A stretch of 10,554 nucleotides of DNA from Sulfuricella sp. (GCA_030691435.1 JAUYEK010000399.1:1-10554); one strand, 5' to 3'. Positions 1 to 6,838 are shown, numbered from the stretch's first letter. Translations and numbers: made by a program. The notes: generated by a model from the letters alone, not told the origin.

Positions 1-1
1 C

Positions 2-316
2 CTGTTCCGCAGGGATGGCAGCCCGAACCGCTGGGGGCAGTACGACACCGGCGCCGCCGCCGAGAATCTATGTCTGCAAGCGGTGGCTTCGGGGCTGATG
101 GCGCACCAGATGGGCGGCTTCGACGTGGAAAAGACGCGCAGCACTTTCAACATTCCCAAAGAATTCGCATTGATGGCGATGATCGCGGTGGGCCACCAGG
201 GCGAGCCGGAAGTGCTCAACAACGAGCTGAAAGAGCTGGAACTGGCGGATAGGGCGAGAACACCGCTGGGCGCGCATTTCTTCGAGGGCGACTGGGGCGT
301 GCCGGTAAAGGGCTAG
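2..316 (+). CDS. Nitroreductase family protein, C-terminal part (5' end outside window)
   Basis: The reading frame is open from base 2 to a TAG at 314-316 and gives about 104 residues of a protein that begins upstream. The segment AAAENLCLQAVASGL followed by MGGFD is the typical nitroreductase-fold stretch, where a helix packs on the FMN and the MGGFD-type loop follows. The run ALMAMIAVGHQGEP is the usual strand near the C terminus of this family. Members are homodimeric, FMN-dependent NAD(P)H oxidoreductases of the cytoplasm that reduce nitro compounds, quinones or other electron acceptors. The substrate cannot be told from this fragment, and the N-terminal FMN phosphate-binding residues are outside the window. 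The gene is convergent with arfB, and the two stop codons share bases in the sequence CTAG, with no terminator hairpin between them. Family assignment is fairly secure; a specific function is not. Confidence 0.85.
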   Translation: MFRRDGSPNRWGQYDTGAAAENLCLQAVASGLMAHQMGGFDVEKTRSTFNIPKEFALMAMIAVGHQGEPEVLNNELKELELADRARTPLGAHFFEGDWGVPVKG

Positions 317-729
317 TCTGCGACCTTCCCCCTCGCCTGCTTGGTCTCGCTACGCTGCCGTTTGGTTTCCAGCCTGCGTTTTTTCGATGCCTTGGTCGGC
401 TTGGTGGCAATGCGCGGCTTGGGCTTCTCGGCGGCATGGCGAATCAGCTCCACCAGACGAGTGATTGCATCCTGCCGGTTGCGCTCCTGCGTGCGATGGC
501 GCTTGGCCTCGATCAGCAGCTCGCCCTCGTTGGTCAGGCGGTTCCCCGCCAGCTTCATCAGTCGGGCACGCACATCTTCGGGTAGCGAAGGAGAGCGGGC
601 CACGTCAAAGCGCAACTGCTCCGCAGTGGATACCTTGTTGACATTCTGCCCGCCCGGCCCGGAAGCGCGGATGAACTGCAGTTCGATTTCGTTCTCGTCG
701 ATGGCGAGCTGTGAAGTAATCCGTATCAT
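313..729 (-). CDS. arfB: Alternative ribosome-rescue peptidyl-tRNA hydrolase ArfB (YaeJ)
   Basis: This is a 138-residue release-factor-like protein that frees ribosomes stalled without a stop codon by hydrolysing peptidyl-tRNA. The catalytic GGQ lies at residues 26-28 within SGPGGQNVNKVSTA, the position known for E. coli ArfB. The remainder is the short domain-3-like fold with no codon-recognition domain. The C-terminal tail from about residue 105 is strongly basic (TKASKKRRLETKRQR), as expected for the part that enters the empty mRNA channel. I chose the ATG at 727-729 because it puts the GGQ in exact register with E. coli ArfB. An in-frame ATG at 736-738 would add three residues; neither has a strong ribosome-binding site. 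The gene is convergent with the nitroreductase and divergent from the DUF924 gene. Length and motif are standard, so the call is confident. Confidence 0.95.
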   Translation of the reverse strand: MIRITSQLAIDENEIELQFIRASGPGGQNVNKVSTAEQLRFDVARSPSLPEDVRARLMKLAGNRLTNEGELLIEAKRHRTQERNRQDAITRLVELIRHAAEKPKPRIATKPTKASKKRRLETKRQRSETKQARGKVAD

Positions 730-821
730 GCCGCCCATGGTAGCAACCGACCGCTTGCCATGAAAGAAATAATCGCGTCAAATCCAATCGGCATGGAATT
801 ATTTAGCGAATGAGGCAAGAA

Positions 822-1376
822 ATGTCAGCCCGGATAACTCCCCAACACATCCTCGACTTCTGGTACTCGAAAGAGATGCAAGGCCGCTGGTTTTCATCAA
901 CGCCAGCGCTGGATGACAAGATCTGCGGCCAATTCGAGTCGCTATGGCGCAAGGCCGCCGCAGGGGAACTCGACGGATGGAAAGAGACGCCCGATGGCTG
1001 CCTGGCCTTGGCCATCGTGCTCGACCAGTTGCCGCTGAACATGTTTCGCGGCAAGGCGGAGAGCTTCAAAACCGAGCAGCAGGCGGTCGAAATCGCCAAA
1101 CACGCTATCGGCAAAGGCTACGACCAGCGCTTGCCGGCAGGGCGCCCGGCCTTTCTGTACATGCCGTTGATGCACAGCGAGAACCTTGCAGACCAGAATC
1201 TTTCAGTCAGGCTGTTCGCAGCAGCGAAGCTCGAAAGCAACCTGCGTTTTGCGCAACACCATCGGGAACTGATCCGGAAATACGGGCGTTTTCCTCACCG
1301 CAACCGCATCCTCGGACGGCAAAGCACGCCCGAGGAAATCGAGTATCTTGCTTCCAGGGAAGCATTTCTGGGCTAA
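822..1376 (+). CDS. DUF924 family protein
   Basis: The product has 184 residues and matches the DUF924 family along its full length. Visible hallmarks are an N-terminal ILDFW (about 10-14) and RWF (22-24), then LDQLPLNMFRG (68-78), FLYMPLMHSE (111-120) and a near-terminal GRFPHRNRILGR (155-166). The family is predicted to be an all-helical, TPR-like cytoplasmic protein. No reaction is established for it, so no function is proposed. The ATG at 822 is preferred because GAGG (812-815) sits six bases upstream. The in-frame ATG at 810 has no ribosome-binding site and would add only MRQE. The gene is divergent from arfB with a 92-bp gap. It is followed by a hairpin-rich spacer rather than a classical terminator. 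Confidence 0.9.
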   Translation: MSARITPQHILDFWYSKEMQGRWFSSTPALDDKICGQFESLWRKAAAGELDGWKETPDGCLALAIVLDQLPLNMFRGKAESFKTEQQAVEIAKHAIGKGYDQRLPAGRPAFLYMPLMHSENLADQNLSVRLFAAAKLESNLRFAQHHRELIRKYGRFPHRNRILGRQSTPEEIEYLASREAFLG

Positions 1377-1484
1377 CGCACATAGCGCCCGCGCCACCCC
1401 GTATCATGAATGTCGCCATGTGCGCCCCCTCTCTCCTAACTCTCTCCCACGAGGGGAGAGAGGGATGAAGTGTCGCTATGCGAC
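1377..1484. repeat. Intergenic hairpin cluster with CCCTCTCTCC/GGAGAGAGGG palindrome
   Basis: Three inverted repeats lie in the spacer after the DUF924 gene. CGCACAT (1377-1383) pairs with ATGTGCG (1418-1424). CCCTCTCTCC (1427-1436) pairs perfectly with GGAGAGAGGG (1455-1464). A second left arm, CTCTCTCCC (1440-1448), can pair with GGGAGAGAG (1454-1462) over a 5-base loop, so two stems compete for the same right arm. GTCGC (1472-1476) pairs with GCGAC (1480-1484). No T-tract follows, so this is not a standard intrinsic terminator. The CCCTCTCC...GGAGAGGG type resembles dispersed intergenic palindromes of proteobacteria; that it is dispersed in this genome is inference. The rest of the spacer to 1626 holds only a weak promoter candidate. 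Confidence 0.7.
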
Positions 1485-1536
1485 GTTCACGCTAACGCAG
1501 CGCTCCCGCTTCTGTCCGACCCGGCGCTCGCCGTGG

Positions 1537-1542
1537 CATAAT
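1537..1542 (+). promoter_or_regulatory. Possible -10 element for the cyclophilin-ABC exporter pair
   Basis: CATAAT at 1537-1542 matches five of six bases of the sigma70 -10 consensus and lies 84 bases before the cyclophilin start. The sequence 17-18 bases upstream (around 1514-1519) is a poor -35 match, so this is only a candidate. Confidence 0.35.
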
Positions 1543-1626
1543 AGCCACAAGTTTTTTTGCGAGTTGGGCAACAAGCCGCCCATCCCTGCTTACCCCGTTT
1601 CATTCACCATTGCGGAGATAAAATCC

Positions 1627-2193
1627 ATGAAACTGCACTTGATCGCCCTCTTCTTCGGCCTGCTGTTTTCCCTCGGCGCCCATGCCGCCAATCCCATGGT
1701 GGAGATGAAGACCAACCTTGGCAGCTTCACGCTCGAACTCTACCCGGACAAAGCGCCGAAGACCGTGGAAAACTTCCTCAAATACGCCAAGGGCGGCTTC
1801 TACAAGGGCACGGTATTCCACCGCGTGATCGACAACTTCATGATCCAGGGCGGCGGCTACGATACTTTCCTGCGGGAAAAGGAAGCCTATCACCAGATAC
1901 GCAATGAGGCCAACAACGGCCTGAAGAACGAGGTCTACACCATCGCCATGGCGCGCACCAGGAATCCCCATTCCGCCGTCGCGCAGTTTTTCGTCAACGT
2001 GAAGGACAACGCCTTTCTCGATCATACCGCGCCAACCGTGGACGGCTGGGGCTATACCGTGTTCGGCAAGGTGGTGAAAGGCCAGGAAACAATATTGAAA
2101 ATTTCCAAGGTAAAAACCGGCACGCGCGACCCCCTGCCCTCGGATGTGCCGCTGGAGAATGTGGTGATCGAGGACGTGAAGGTGCTGCCGTAA
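1627..2193 (+). CDS. Exported cyclophilin-type peptidyl-prolyl cis-trans isomerase
   Basis: This 188-residue cyclophilin catalyses cis-trans isomerisation of peptide bonds before proline. Residues 1-20 form a signal peptide (basic start, hydrophobic core, cut after LGAHA), so the mature enzyme should be periplasmic like PpiA. Catalytic-site residues are visible: FHRVIDNFMIQGG at 64-76 (Arg66, Phe71, Met72, Gln74) and QFFVN at 120-124, with VFGKVV (145-150) near the end. The ATG at 1627 was chosen because GGAG (1614-1617) lies nine bases upstream and because it starts exactly at the signal peptide. The frame stays open upstream to 1348, but that extension runs through the repeat spacer and is not credible. 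The ABC exporter starts four bases after this stop, so the two are probably co-transcribed and coupled. A specific client protein cannot be named. Confidence 0.93.
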   Translation: MKLHLIALFFGLLFSLGAHAANPMVEMKTNLGSFTLELYPDKAPKTVENFLKYAKGGFYKGTVFHRVIDNFMIQGGGYDTFLREKEAYHQIRNEANNGLKNEVYTIAMARTRNPHSAVAQFFVNVKDNAFLDHTAPTVDGWGYTVFGKVVKGQETILKISKVKTGTRDPLPSDVPLENVVIEDVKVLP

Positions 2194-2197
2194 CCCG

Positions 2198-3976
2198 ATG
2201 TCCGCCGCCTACACCTGGTCCTCCATCCTCGGCATCGTCCGCGAGCACAAGAAGGATCTGATCGGCGCTCATATCGTCGCCATCCTGGCGGCGGTGGCGA
2301 GCGTGCCGATTCCGCTCCTGATGCCGTTGCTGGTGGACGAGGTGCTGCTGCACCAGCCCGGGCGCATGGTGGCGTGGCTGAACGGTCTCTTCTCCCCCGC
2401 CTGGCACGGCCCGGTGCTGTATATCGGCGCGGTGCTGGCGGCCACTCTGGTGCTGCGGCTGATTGCGCTGATCCTGGGCGTGTGGCAGGGGCGCAGCTTC
2501 ACCCTGATCGCCAAGGACGTGGTGTTCCGCATGAGGGAGCAGATGCTGCTGCGTTTGAGCCGCATCGCCATGTCGGAGTACGAAACGCTGGGCAGCGGCG
2601 CGGTCGCTTCCCACTTCGTCAAGGATCTCGATGCGGTGGACAATTTCATCGGCGCCTCGGTGTCCAAATTCCTGGTGGCGCTGCTCTCCATCATCGGCAC
2701 CGCCGTCGTGCTGTTGTGGATGCACTGGCAGCTGGCGCTGTTCATCCTGCTGCTCAATCCGGCGGTAATCTATTTCACCACGGTGCTGGGCAAGCGCGTG
2801 AAGGATTTGAAGAAGCGCGAAAACAGCGCTTTCGAGCTGTTCCAGCAGGCGCTCACCGAAACCCTGGACGCAATCCAGCAAATCCGCGCCATCAACCGCG
2901 AACACCACTACATTGCCCAGGTGATCGACCGGGCGCGCGGCATCCGCACCCACGCCGCCGCTTTCTCGTGGCAAAGCGATGCGGCCGGGCGGCTGTCGTT
3001 CATGGTGTTCCTGTTCGGCTTCGACGTATTCCGCGCCATCAGCATGCTGATGGTGGTGTATTCCAATCTCAGCATCGGCCAGATGATGGCGGTATTCGGC
3101 TACCTCTGGTTCATGATGGGGCCGGTGCAGGAAATCCTCGGCATCCAGTATGCTTTTTACGCCGCCAAGGCGGCCCTGGGGCGCATCAACCGCCTGCTCG
3201 AGCTGAAGGAAGAGCCGCATTACCCGCACCTGAAAGATCCCTTCGCCGGCAAGCACACCGTCGGCGTCGAAGTGGAAAACGTCTGTTTCAGCTATGGCGA
3301 TACGCCGGTGCTGAACGGCGTCAGCCTGACCATCCGGTCGGGCGAGAAGGTGGCGCTGGTGGGCGCTTCAGGCGGCGGCAAGTCGACCCTGGTGCAGGTG
3401 ATTCTCGGCCTCTACCCGCCCACATCCGGCACGGTGAATTTCGATGGCGTGCCGATGACGGAAATCGGCATGGAAGTGGTGCGCAGCCATGTCGCCACCG
3501 TGCTGCAACATCCGGCGCTATTCAACGACACGGTGCGCATGAACCTGACCCTGGGCCGCGAACTCACCGACGAGCAGCTGTGGCAGGCTCTGGAAGTGGC
3601 GCAGTTGGCCGACACCGTGCGCGAACTGCCGGACGGCCTGGGCACCATCGTCGGCCGCCAGGGCGTGCGCCTCTCCGGCGGGCAGCGCCAACGCCTGGCG
3701 ATCGCGCGCATGGTGCTGTCCGACCCCCAGGTGGTGATCCTCGACGAAGCCACCTCGGCGCTCGACGCCGAAACCGAGGCGAAACTGCACGACGCGCTGC
3801 GCGAATTTCTGAAAAACCGCACCACCCTGATCATCGCCCACCGCCTGAGCGCGGTAAAACAAGCTGACCGGGCCTACGTGTTCGATGGCGGCCAGATCAT
3901 CGAGGAAGGCATGCACGATGAGCTGATCAAGGGTGACGGGCTTTACAGCCGGCTATATGGGCGGCTGCAGCACTGA
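2198..3976 (+). CDS. ABC exporter, fused permease and ATPase (MsbA/ABCB-like half-transporter)
   Basis: The 592-residue product has a six-helix exporter membrane domain in about residues 20-312 (helices near 20-46, 73-95, 155-175, 177-194, 266-287 and 293-312). A nucleotide-binding domain follows from about 355. ATPase motifs are intact: Tyr366 of the A-loop, Walker A GASGGGKST (389-397), Gln437 of the Q-loop, signature LSGGQ (492-496), Walker B VVILDE (512-517) and the switch His548. It should work as an inner-membrane homodimer that pumps a lipid, drug or peptide outward. The N terminus has no peptidase C39 domain, so a bacteriocin processing role is unlikely. The substrate is not evident. 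It begins four bases after the cyclophilin stop, with at best a weak ribosome-binding site, which suggests translational coupling. It ends just before a palindromic repeat. Confidence 0.93.
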   Translation: MSAAYTWSSILGIVREHKKDLIGAHIVAILAAVASVPIPLLMPLLVDEVLLHQPGRMVAWLNGLFSPAWHGPVLYIGAVLAATLVLRLIALILGVWQGRSFTLIAKDVVFRMREQMLLRLSRIAMSEYETLGSGAVASHFVKDLDAVDNFIGASVSKFLVALLSIIGTAVVLLWMHWQLALFILLLNPAVIYFTTVLGKRVKDLKKRENSAFELFQQALTETLDAIQQIRAINREHHYIAQVIDRARGIRTHAAAFSWQSDAAGRLSFMVFLFGFDVFRAISMLMVVYSNLSIGQMMAVFGYLWFMMGPVQEILGIQYAFYAAKAALGRINRLLELKEEPHYPHLKDPFAGKHTVGVEVENVCFSYGDTPVLNGVSLTIRSGEKVALVGASGGGKSTLVQVILGLYPPTSGTVNFDGVPMTEIGMEVVRSHVATVLQHPALFNDTVRMNLTLGRELTDEQLWQALEVAQLADTVRELPDGLGTIVGRQGVRLSGGQRQRLAIARMVLSDPQVVILDEATSALDAETEAKLHDALREFLKNRTTLIIAHRLSAVKQADRAYVFDGGQIIEEGMHDELIKGDGLYSRLYGRLQH

Positions 3977-3985
3977 GGGGGGAGG

Positions 3986-4069
3986 GTGTAGGCTGGGGTA
4001 AGCGAAGCGCACCCCAGCATGGTTGCCTGGCAAAGCGCTGGGATTCGGTTCCCTCATCCCAGCCTACGC
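3986..4069. repeat. Palindromic double-hairpin repeat between convergent genes
   Basis: Outer arms GTAGGCTGGG (3988-3997) and CCCAGCCTAC (4058-4067) are perfect inverted repeats. Each half also folds on itself: GCTGGGGT (3992-3999) with ACCCCAGC (4011-4018), and GCTGGGAT (4037-4044) with ATCCCAGC (4056-4063). Both are 8-bp stems with 11-base loops. The GTAGGCTGGG...AGCGAAGCG wording resembles a dispersed intergenic repeat common in betaproteobacteria; that is from memory of the type, not a search. It fills almost the whole gap between the ABC exporter and greB and ends one base before the greB stop codon. No T-tract follows on either strand. Confidence 0.85.
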
Positions 4070-4070
4070 A

Positions 4071-4643
4071 TTAAGCCGCCATATTCGTATTCAACGTCAC
4101 GTAGCGCACCTCGAGGATTTCCAGCTCTTCCACCCCGCCCGGCGTGCGCAGCGTCACCATGTCGCCCTCGCGCGCCTTGAGCAGCGCCCGCGCCAGCGGC
4201 GAGACCCAGCTGATCATCCCCCGTCCGGCATCGGCCTCATCCACGCCGACGATGCTGTAGGCGTGTTCCACTCCATCCTGGCCGCACACCGTCACGGTGG
4301 CGCCGAAGAACACCTGGTCGCACTCCTCGCGCGCGCCCGGGTCGACCACCTCGGCGTTGTCCAGGCGTTTGGAGAGGAAGCGGATGCGCCGGTCGATCTC
4401 GCGCAACCGCTTCTTGCCGTAAATGTAATCCCCGTTTTCCGAACGGTCGCCATTGGAAGCGGCCCAGGTAATGGTTTTCACCAGCGCCGGACGCTCCACC
4501 TTCCATAGCTGATCGAACTCGTCCTTGAGGCGCTGGTATCCCGTCGGGGTGATGTAGTTTTTCAATCCCTGGGGAAGCTGCTGCGCCGGCTCTATCTCCT
4601 CGTCGGCGTCATCGTCGGTTTCCCTGGTAAAAGCCTTGCTCAT
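4071..4643 (-). CDS. greB: Transcript cleavage factor GreB
   Basis: This 190-residue protein belongs to the GreA/GreB family, which enters the RNA polymerase secondary channel and stimulates cleavage of backtracked RNA. The GreB-type N-terminal coiled coil is clear: RPALVKTITWAASNGDRSENGDY with the acidic tip residues Asp66 and Glu69, then GKKRLREIDRRIRFL (76-90). The GreB choice over GreA rests on this KKRLREIDRR stretch and on the FFGATV and SPLARALL motifs in the C-terminal FKBP-like domain. It is longer than the 158-residue E. coli protein because of an acidic N-terminal extension of about 30 residues (DDDADEEIEP). The ATG at 4641-4643 is preferred; the frame is open further to 4712, but that stretch overlaps the divergent promoter region. 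It is divergent from the HD-GYP gene and convergent with the ABC exporter. Confidence 0.95.
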   Translation of the reverse strand: MSKAFTRETDDDADEEIEPAQQLPQGLKNYITPTGYQRLKDEFDQLWKVERPALVKTITWAASNGDRSENGDYIYGKKRLREIDRRIRFLSKRLDNAEVVDPGAREECDQVFFGATVTVCGQDGVEHAYSIVGVDEADAGRGMISWVSPLARALLKAREGDMVTLRTPGGVEELEILEVRYVTLNTNMAA

Positions 4644-4709
4644 GGCTGCATATCTTTCCGAATAAATATTGGCATGGAACCGCTGCCCCGACCGATAGCA
4701 CAAACGGGG

Positions 4710-4725
4710 CATAATACGGTATATT
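4710..4725 (+). promoter_or_regulatory. Candidate -10 elements for the HD-GYP-type gene
   Basis: Two -10-like hexamers lie in the greB/HD-GYP divergent spacer: CATAAT (4710-4715) and TATATT (4720-4725). Neither has a convincing -35 at the right distance, so the site is tentative. Confidence 0.3.
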
Positions 4726-4758
4726 CGATGGCGTCACCCTCTCTCCGACCCCTGCGCA

Positions 4759-6057
4759 ATGAACCTGACAACCGACGCGATCAGCAATCCCGATCCCTAT
4801 TACATCAAGAGCGTCACGGAATTCAGCGAAAGCCGGGAAGTCGTCAGCAGCGCGGATATCTACTCGAGCACCAGCATCAAGCTGGTCGCCAAGGGGACGC
4901 GCATCGACAGGAGTTTCTACGACAAGCTGGCCAAGCACAAGCTGACAGCCTCGCCTATCGACAGATGTCTCAGCGTCAGGGGCGCGGTCACACCCTATGA
5001 CCTGGCACTCGACGCCACCCGCTTGCTGGATAAAGAACCCCAGCTGGCGCGCATGGCCAATGCACTGCCCGACAAGCTGCTGCTGCGGAATGGCCTGTCG
5101 CAAATTTACCTCAACGATACCCTCGCCTTCAAGCTCACCCTGGCGCGCGAGAAACGTCCGGCGTTTTACCAGCACAGCATCCGCATCGCCCTGATTAGCC
5201 TTTACCTCGGCGCCTGCCTCAACCTCGACCGGGGATCCTTGAACACCCTGGCGACGGCGGCGGTATTCCATGACCTCGGCGAGCTGCACATCGATCCCGC
5301 CCTGCTCGATGCCATCCATCCGCTCAGCCCGCAGGAGCGCCAGCACATTTACGCCCACCCCATGATCGGCTACCTGATCCTGAAGGAATTCCCCGAGTAC
5401 CACCCGCACATCGGCAGGGCCGTACTGGAACACCATGAACGGCTCGACGGCAGCGGCTACCCGCGCAACCTCAAGAGCGACAAAATCAGCCGGCTCGGCC
5501 AGATACTGGCGGTAGCCGAAGTTGCCGGCAGCCTGTGCGGGCGCAGCGACCAGGCCGATGCCTGCGCTCGCGTGGAAATCATTCTCAAGCTCAACCCGGG
5601 CCAGTTCTGCGGCGACCTGGTGAAATATTTGTCCGCGATTGCCCGGCAGGGCAAGTCACCCCTCACACCGGAAGCGGGCGCGGACTTGGCCAAGATTCGC
5701 GCCAGGCTGGAAAACTTCAGCCATATCCTGGACGGCTGGAACCAAACCTATGCCCCCTACCGCGAAACCCAACCGCAGGACTACCTGGCTTATACCCACG
5801 AACGGCTGGCCAGCTTGGAGAAAGGGCTGTTCGACATCGGCTTCAATTCGGCCGGGGTGGACGCCCTTACCGAGAACATCGAAGATGACCCGCGCAGCCT
5901 GGCCGAACTCGATCTCCTGGTGGATGAAACCGGCTGGCAACTGAAAGACGTCGTCTACGAAATCAGGCGGCAGTGGCCCAAACTCGAAACCGACCCCGAC
6001 CCGGCGGCTCTGGCGCTGAAAACCTGGGCCAGCCAGGCCGAACAGCTATTGGGTTAG
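4759..6057 (+). CDS. HD-GYP-type HD domain protein with altered active site
   Basis: The 432-residue protein has an N-terminal domain of about 125 residues (SSTSIKLVAKGTRID near 36-50), an HD-GYP-like core at about 130-295 and a C-terminal region of about 130 residues that I do not recognise. Core residues visible are His139, His171-Asp172, His200, His225-His226 and DGSGYP (230-235). Proteins of this family are metal-dependent phosphodiesterases that degrade cyclic di-GMP or act as signalling scaffolds. Two key positions differ: the Lys of the usual HDxGK is Glu175, and the last metal-binding Asp (VADV) is Glu254 in AVAEVAG. Activity is therefore uncertain. No receiver, PAS or membrane segment is seen, so it should be cytoplasmic. 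No strong ribosome-binding site precedes the ATG at 4759. The stop codon overlaps the stop of the convergent thioredoxin/HEAT gene. Confidence 0.88.
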   Translation: MNLTTDAISNPDPYYIKSVTEFSESREVVSSADIYSSTSIKLVAKGTRIDRSFYDKLAKHKLTASPIDRCLSVRGAVTPYDLALDATRLLDKEPQLARMANALPDKLLLRNGLSQIYLNDTLAFKLTLAREKRPAFYQHSIRIALISLYLGACLNLDRGSLNTLATAAVFHDLGELHIDPALLDAIHPLSPQERQHIYAHPMIGYLILKEFPEYHPHIGRAVLEHHERLDGSGYPRNLKSDKISRLGQILAVAEVAGSLCGRSDQADACARVEIILKLNPGQFCGDLVKYLSAIARQGKSPLTPEAGADLAKIRARLENFSHILDGWNQTYAPYRETQPQDYLAYTHERLASLEKGLFDIGFNSAGVDALTENIEDDPRSLAELDLLVDETGWQLKDVVYEIRRQWPKLETDPDPAALALKTWASQAEQLLG

Positions 6058-6698
6058 TCGCCCTCGGCTTCGGCCAGCGCCTCGGCGACGATTTCCCGCA
6101 CCTCACTGTCTTCGTCGTCGAGGCAGGCGCGCAACCAGGGCGCCACTTGCCGGCCACCGATCAGCGACAGGAAATGGCAGGCATCGGCCCGGGTGAGCGC
6201 GTCGCCATTCCTGGCCAACGCCCCCAAATCGGGAATCATCTCCTCGGCAAGCCCGCTGCCATGCAGCTCTTCAAGCACCGCCCCTATCCCCAGGCGCACC
6301 GCCATGCCGGCATCCGGCCTTTCCATCAGGCGCACCAGCGCCCGCAGCCGTGACGGCTCCTGTCGCCCCACCTCCTCTACCTTGGCGCGACGTCCGCTGG
6401 TCAGCATCTGAAAGAAATAGTCTGCCATGCCGTCGATACTGTCGGCCTGTTCGGCCCAATGGCGCAGCTCGGCAGGAGTCTGCATGCCCTCCAGCTCGAA
6501 CGGGCCGATCCTTACCCACGGCACCGTCCTTACCCCAAGTTCCGCCGCGCGCTCCGGGTGAATCGCGACATTGACCGCTTCCAGCCGCCCGATCACGCCC
6601 TCCTTGAGCAGGCCGCTCAAGCCCTCCAGCACCGCCTGGCAGTGCGGGCAGCCGGGCGCGAGCAGCAGCAGGGCATCGGGAATAGCGTTTTGATTCAT
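6054..6698 (-). CDS. Thioredoxin-fold protein with CPHC active site and HEAT-like C-terminal half
   Basis: The 214-residue protein starts with a thioredoxin/glutaredoxin-like domain. It has a strand LLLLAPGCPHC with the redox motif CPHC at 17-20, then AVNVAIHPERAAELGVRTVP with the cis-proline at Pro60. The second half (about 115-212) is helical and repeat-like (AVRLGIGAVLEEL, ADACHFLSLIGG, EVREIVAEALAEAE) and looks like HEAT repeats, a protein-binding fold. There is no signal peptide, so it is likely cytoplasmic. CPHC is the dipeptide of DsbA, but the fold context here is thioredoxin-like. The ATG at 6696-6698 is chosen because AGGTG lies six bases upstream; the in-frame GTG at 6707 falls inside that site. 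It is divergent from the thioredoxin gene across about 140 bp and overlaps the HD-GYP stop. Partner proteins are unknown. Confidence 0.8.
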   Translation of the reverse strand: MNQNAIPDALLLLAPGCPHCQAVLEGLSGLLKEGVIGRLEAVNVAIHPERAAELGVRTVPWVRIGPFELEGMQTPAELRHWAEQADSIDGMADYFFQMLTSGRRAKVEEVGRQEPSRLRALVRLMERPDAGMAVRLGIGAVLEELHGSGLAEEMIPDLGALARNGDALTRADACHFLSLIGGRQVAPWLRACLDDEDSEVREIVAEALAEAEGD

Positions 6699-6743
6699 GG
6701 CGTTCACCTGACAACAATCTCGGCAGCAGAATAGATGCGACAG

Positions 6744-6772
6744 TGGACCATATTAGCACTTAATGATATTTT
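6744..6772 (+). promoter_or_regulatory. Probable thioredoxin promoter with extended -10
   Basis: TGGACC (6744-6749) is a four-of-six -35 match. After a 17-base spacer comes TATTTT (6767-6772), preceded by TGA, which gives the extended -10 form TGnTATnnT. The start would fall near 6780, leaving a leader of about 60 bases before the ATG at 6839. The surrounding stretch is AT-rich compared with its neighbours. Confidence 0.45.
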
Positions 6773-6838
6773 ATCGAATTGCGCCAGGGAGCCCTAATCC
6801 CCTTCCTCGGCGCCCATCATTTTTATGGAGAAACAAGC

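Noticed and set aside
1994..3256. 420-codon open frame on the minus strand opposite the ABC exporter
   Set aside because: The translation is rich in His, Gln and Arg with no recognisable domain, and it lies antisense to a gene with all ABC motifs; it is a GC-rich shadow frame.
4609..5436. 275-codon minus-strand frame across the HD-GYP gene start
   Set aside because: It is antisense to conserved HD-GYP sequence and crosses the divergent promoter region; no domain is visible.
6699..6707. GTG start at 6707 for the thioredoxin/HEAT gene
   Set aside because: This GTG is part of the AGGTG ribosome-binding site that serves the ATG at 6698.
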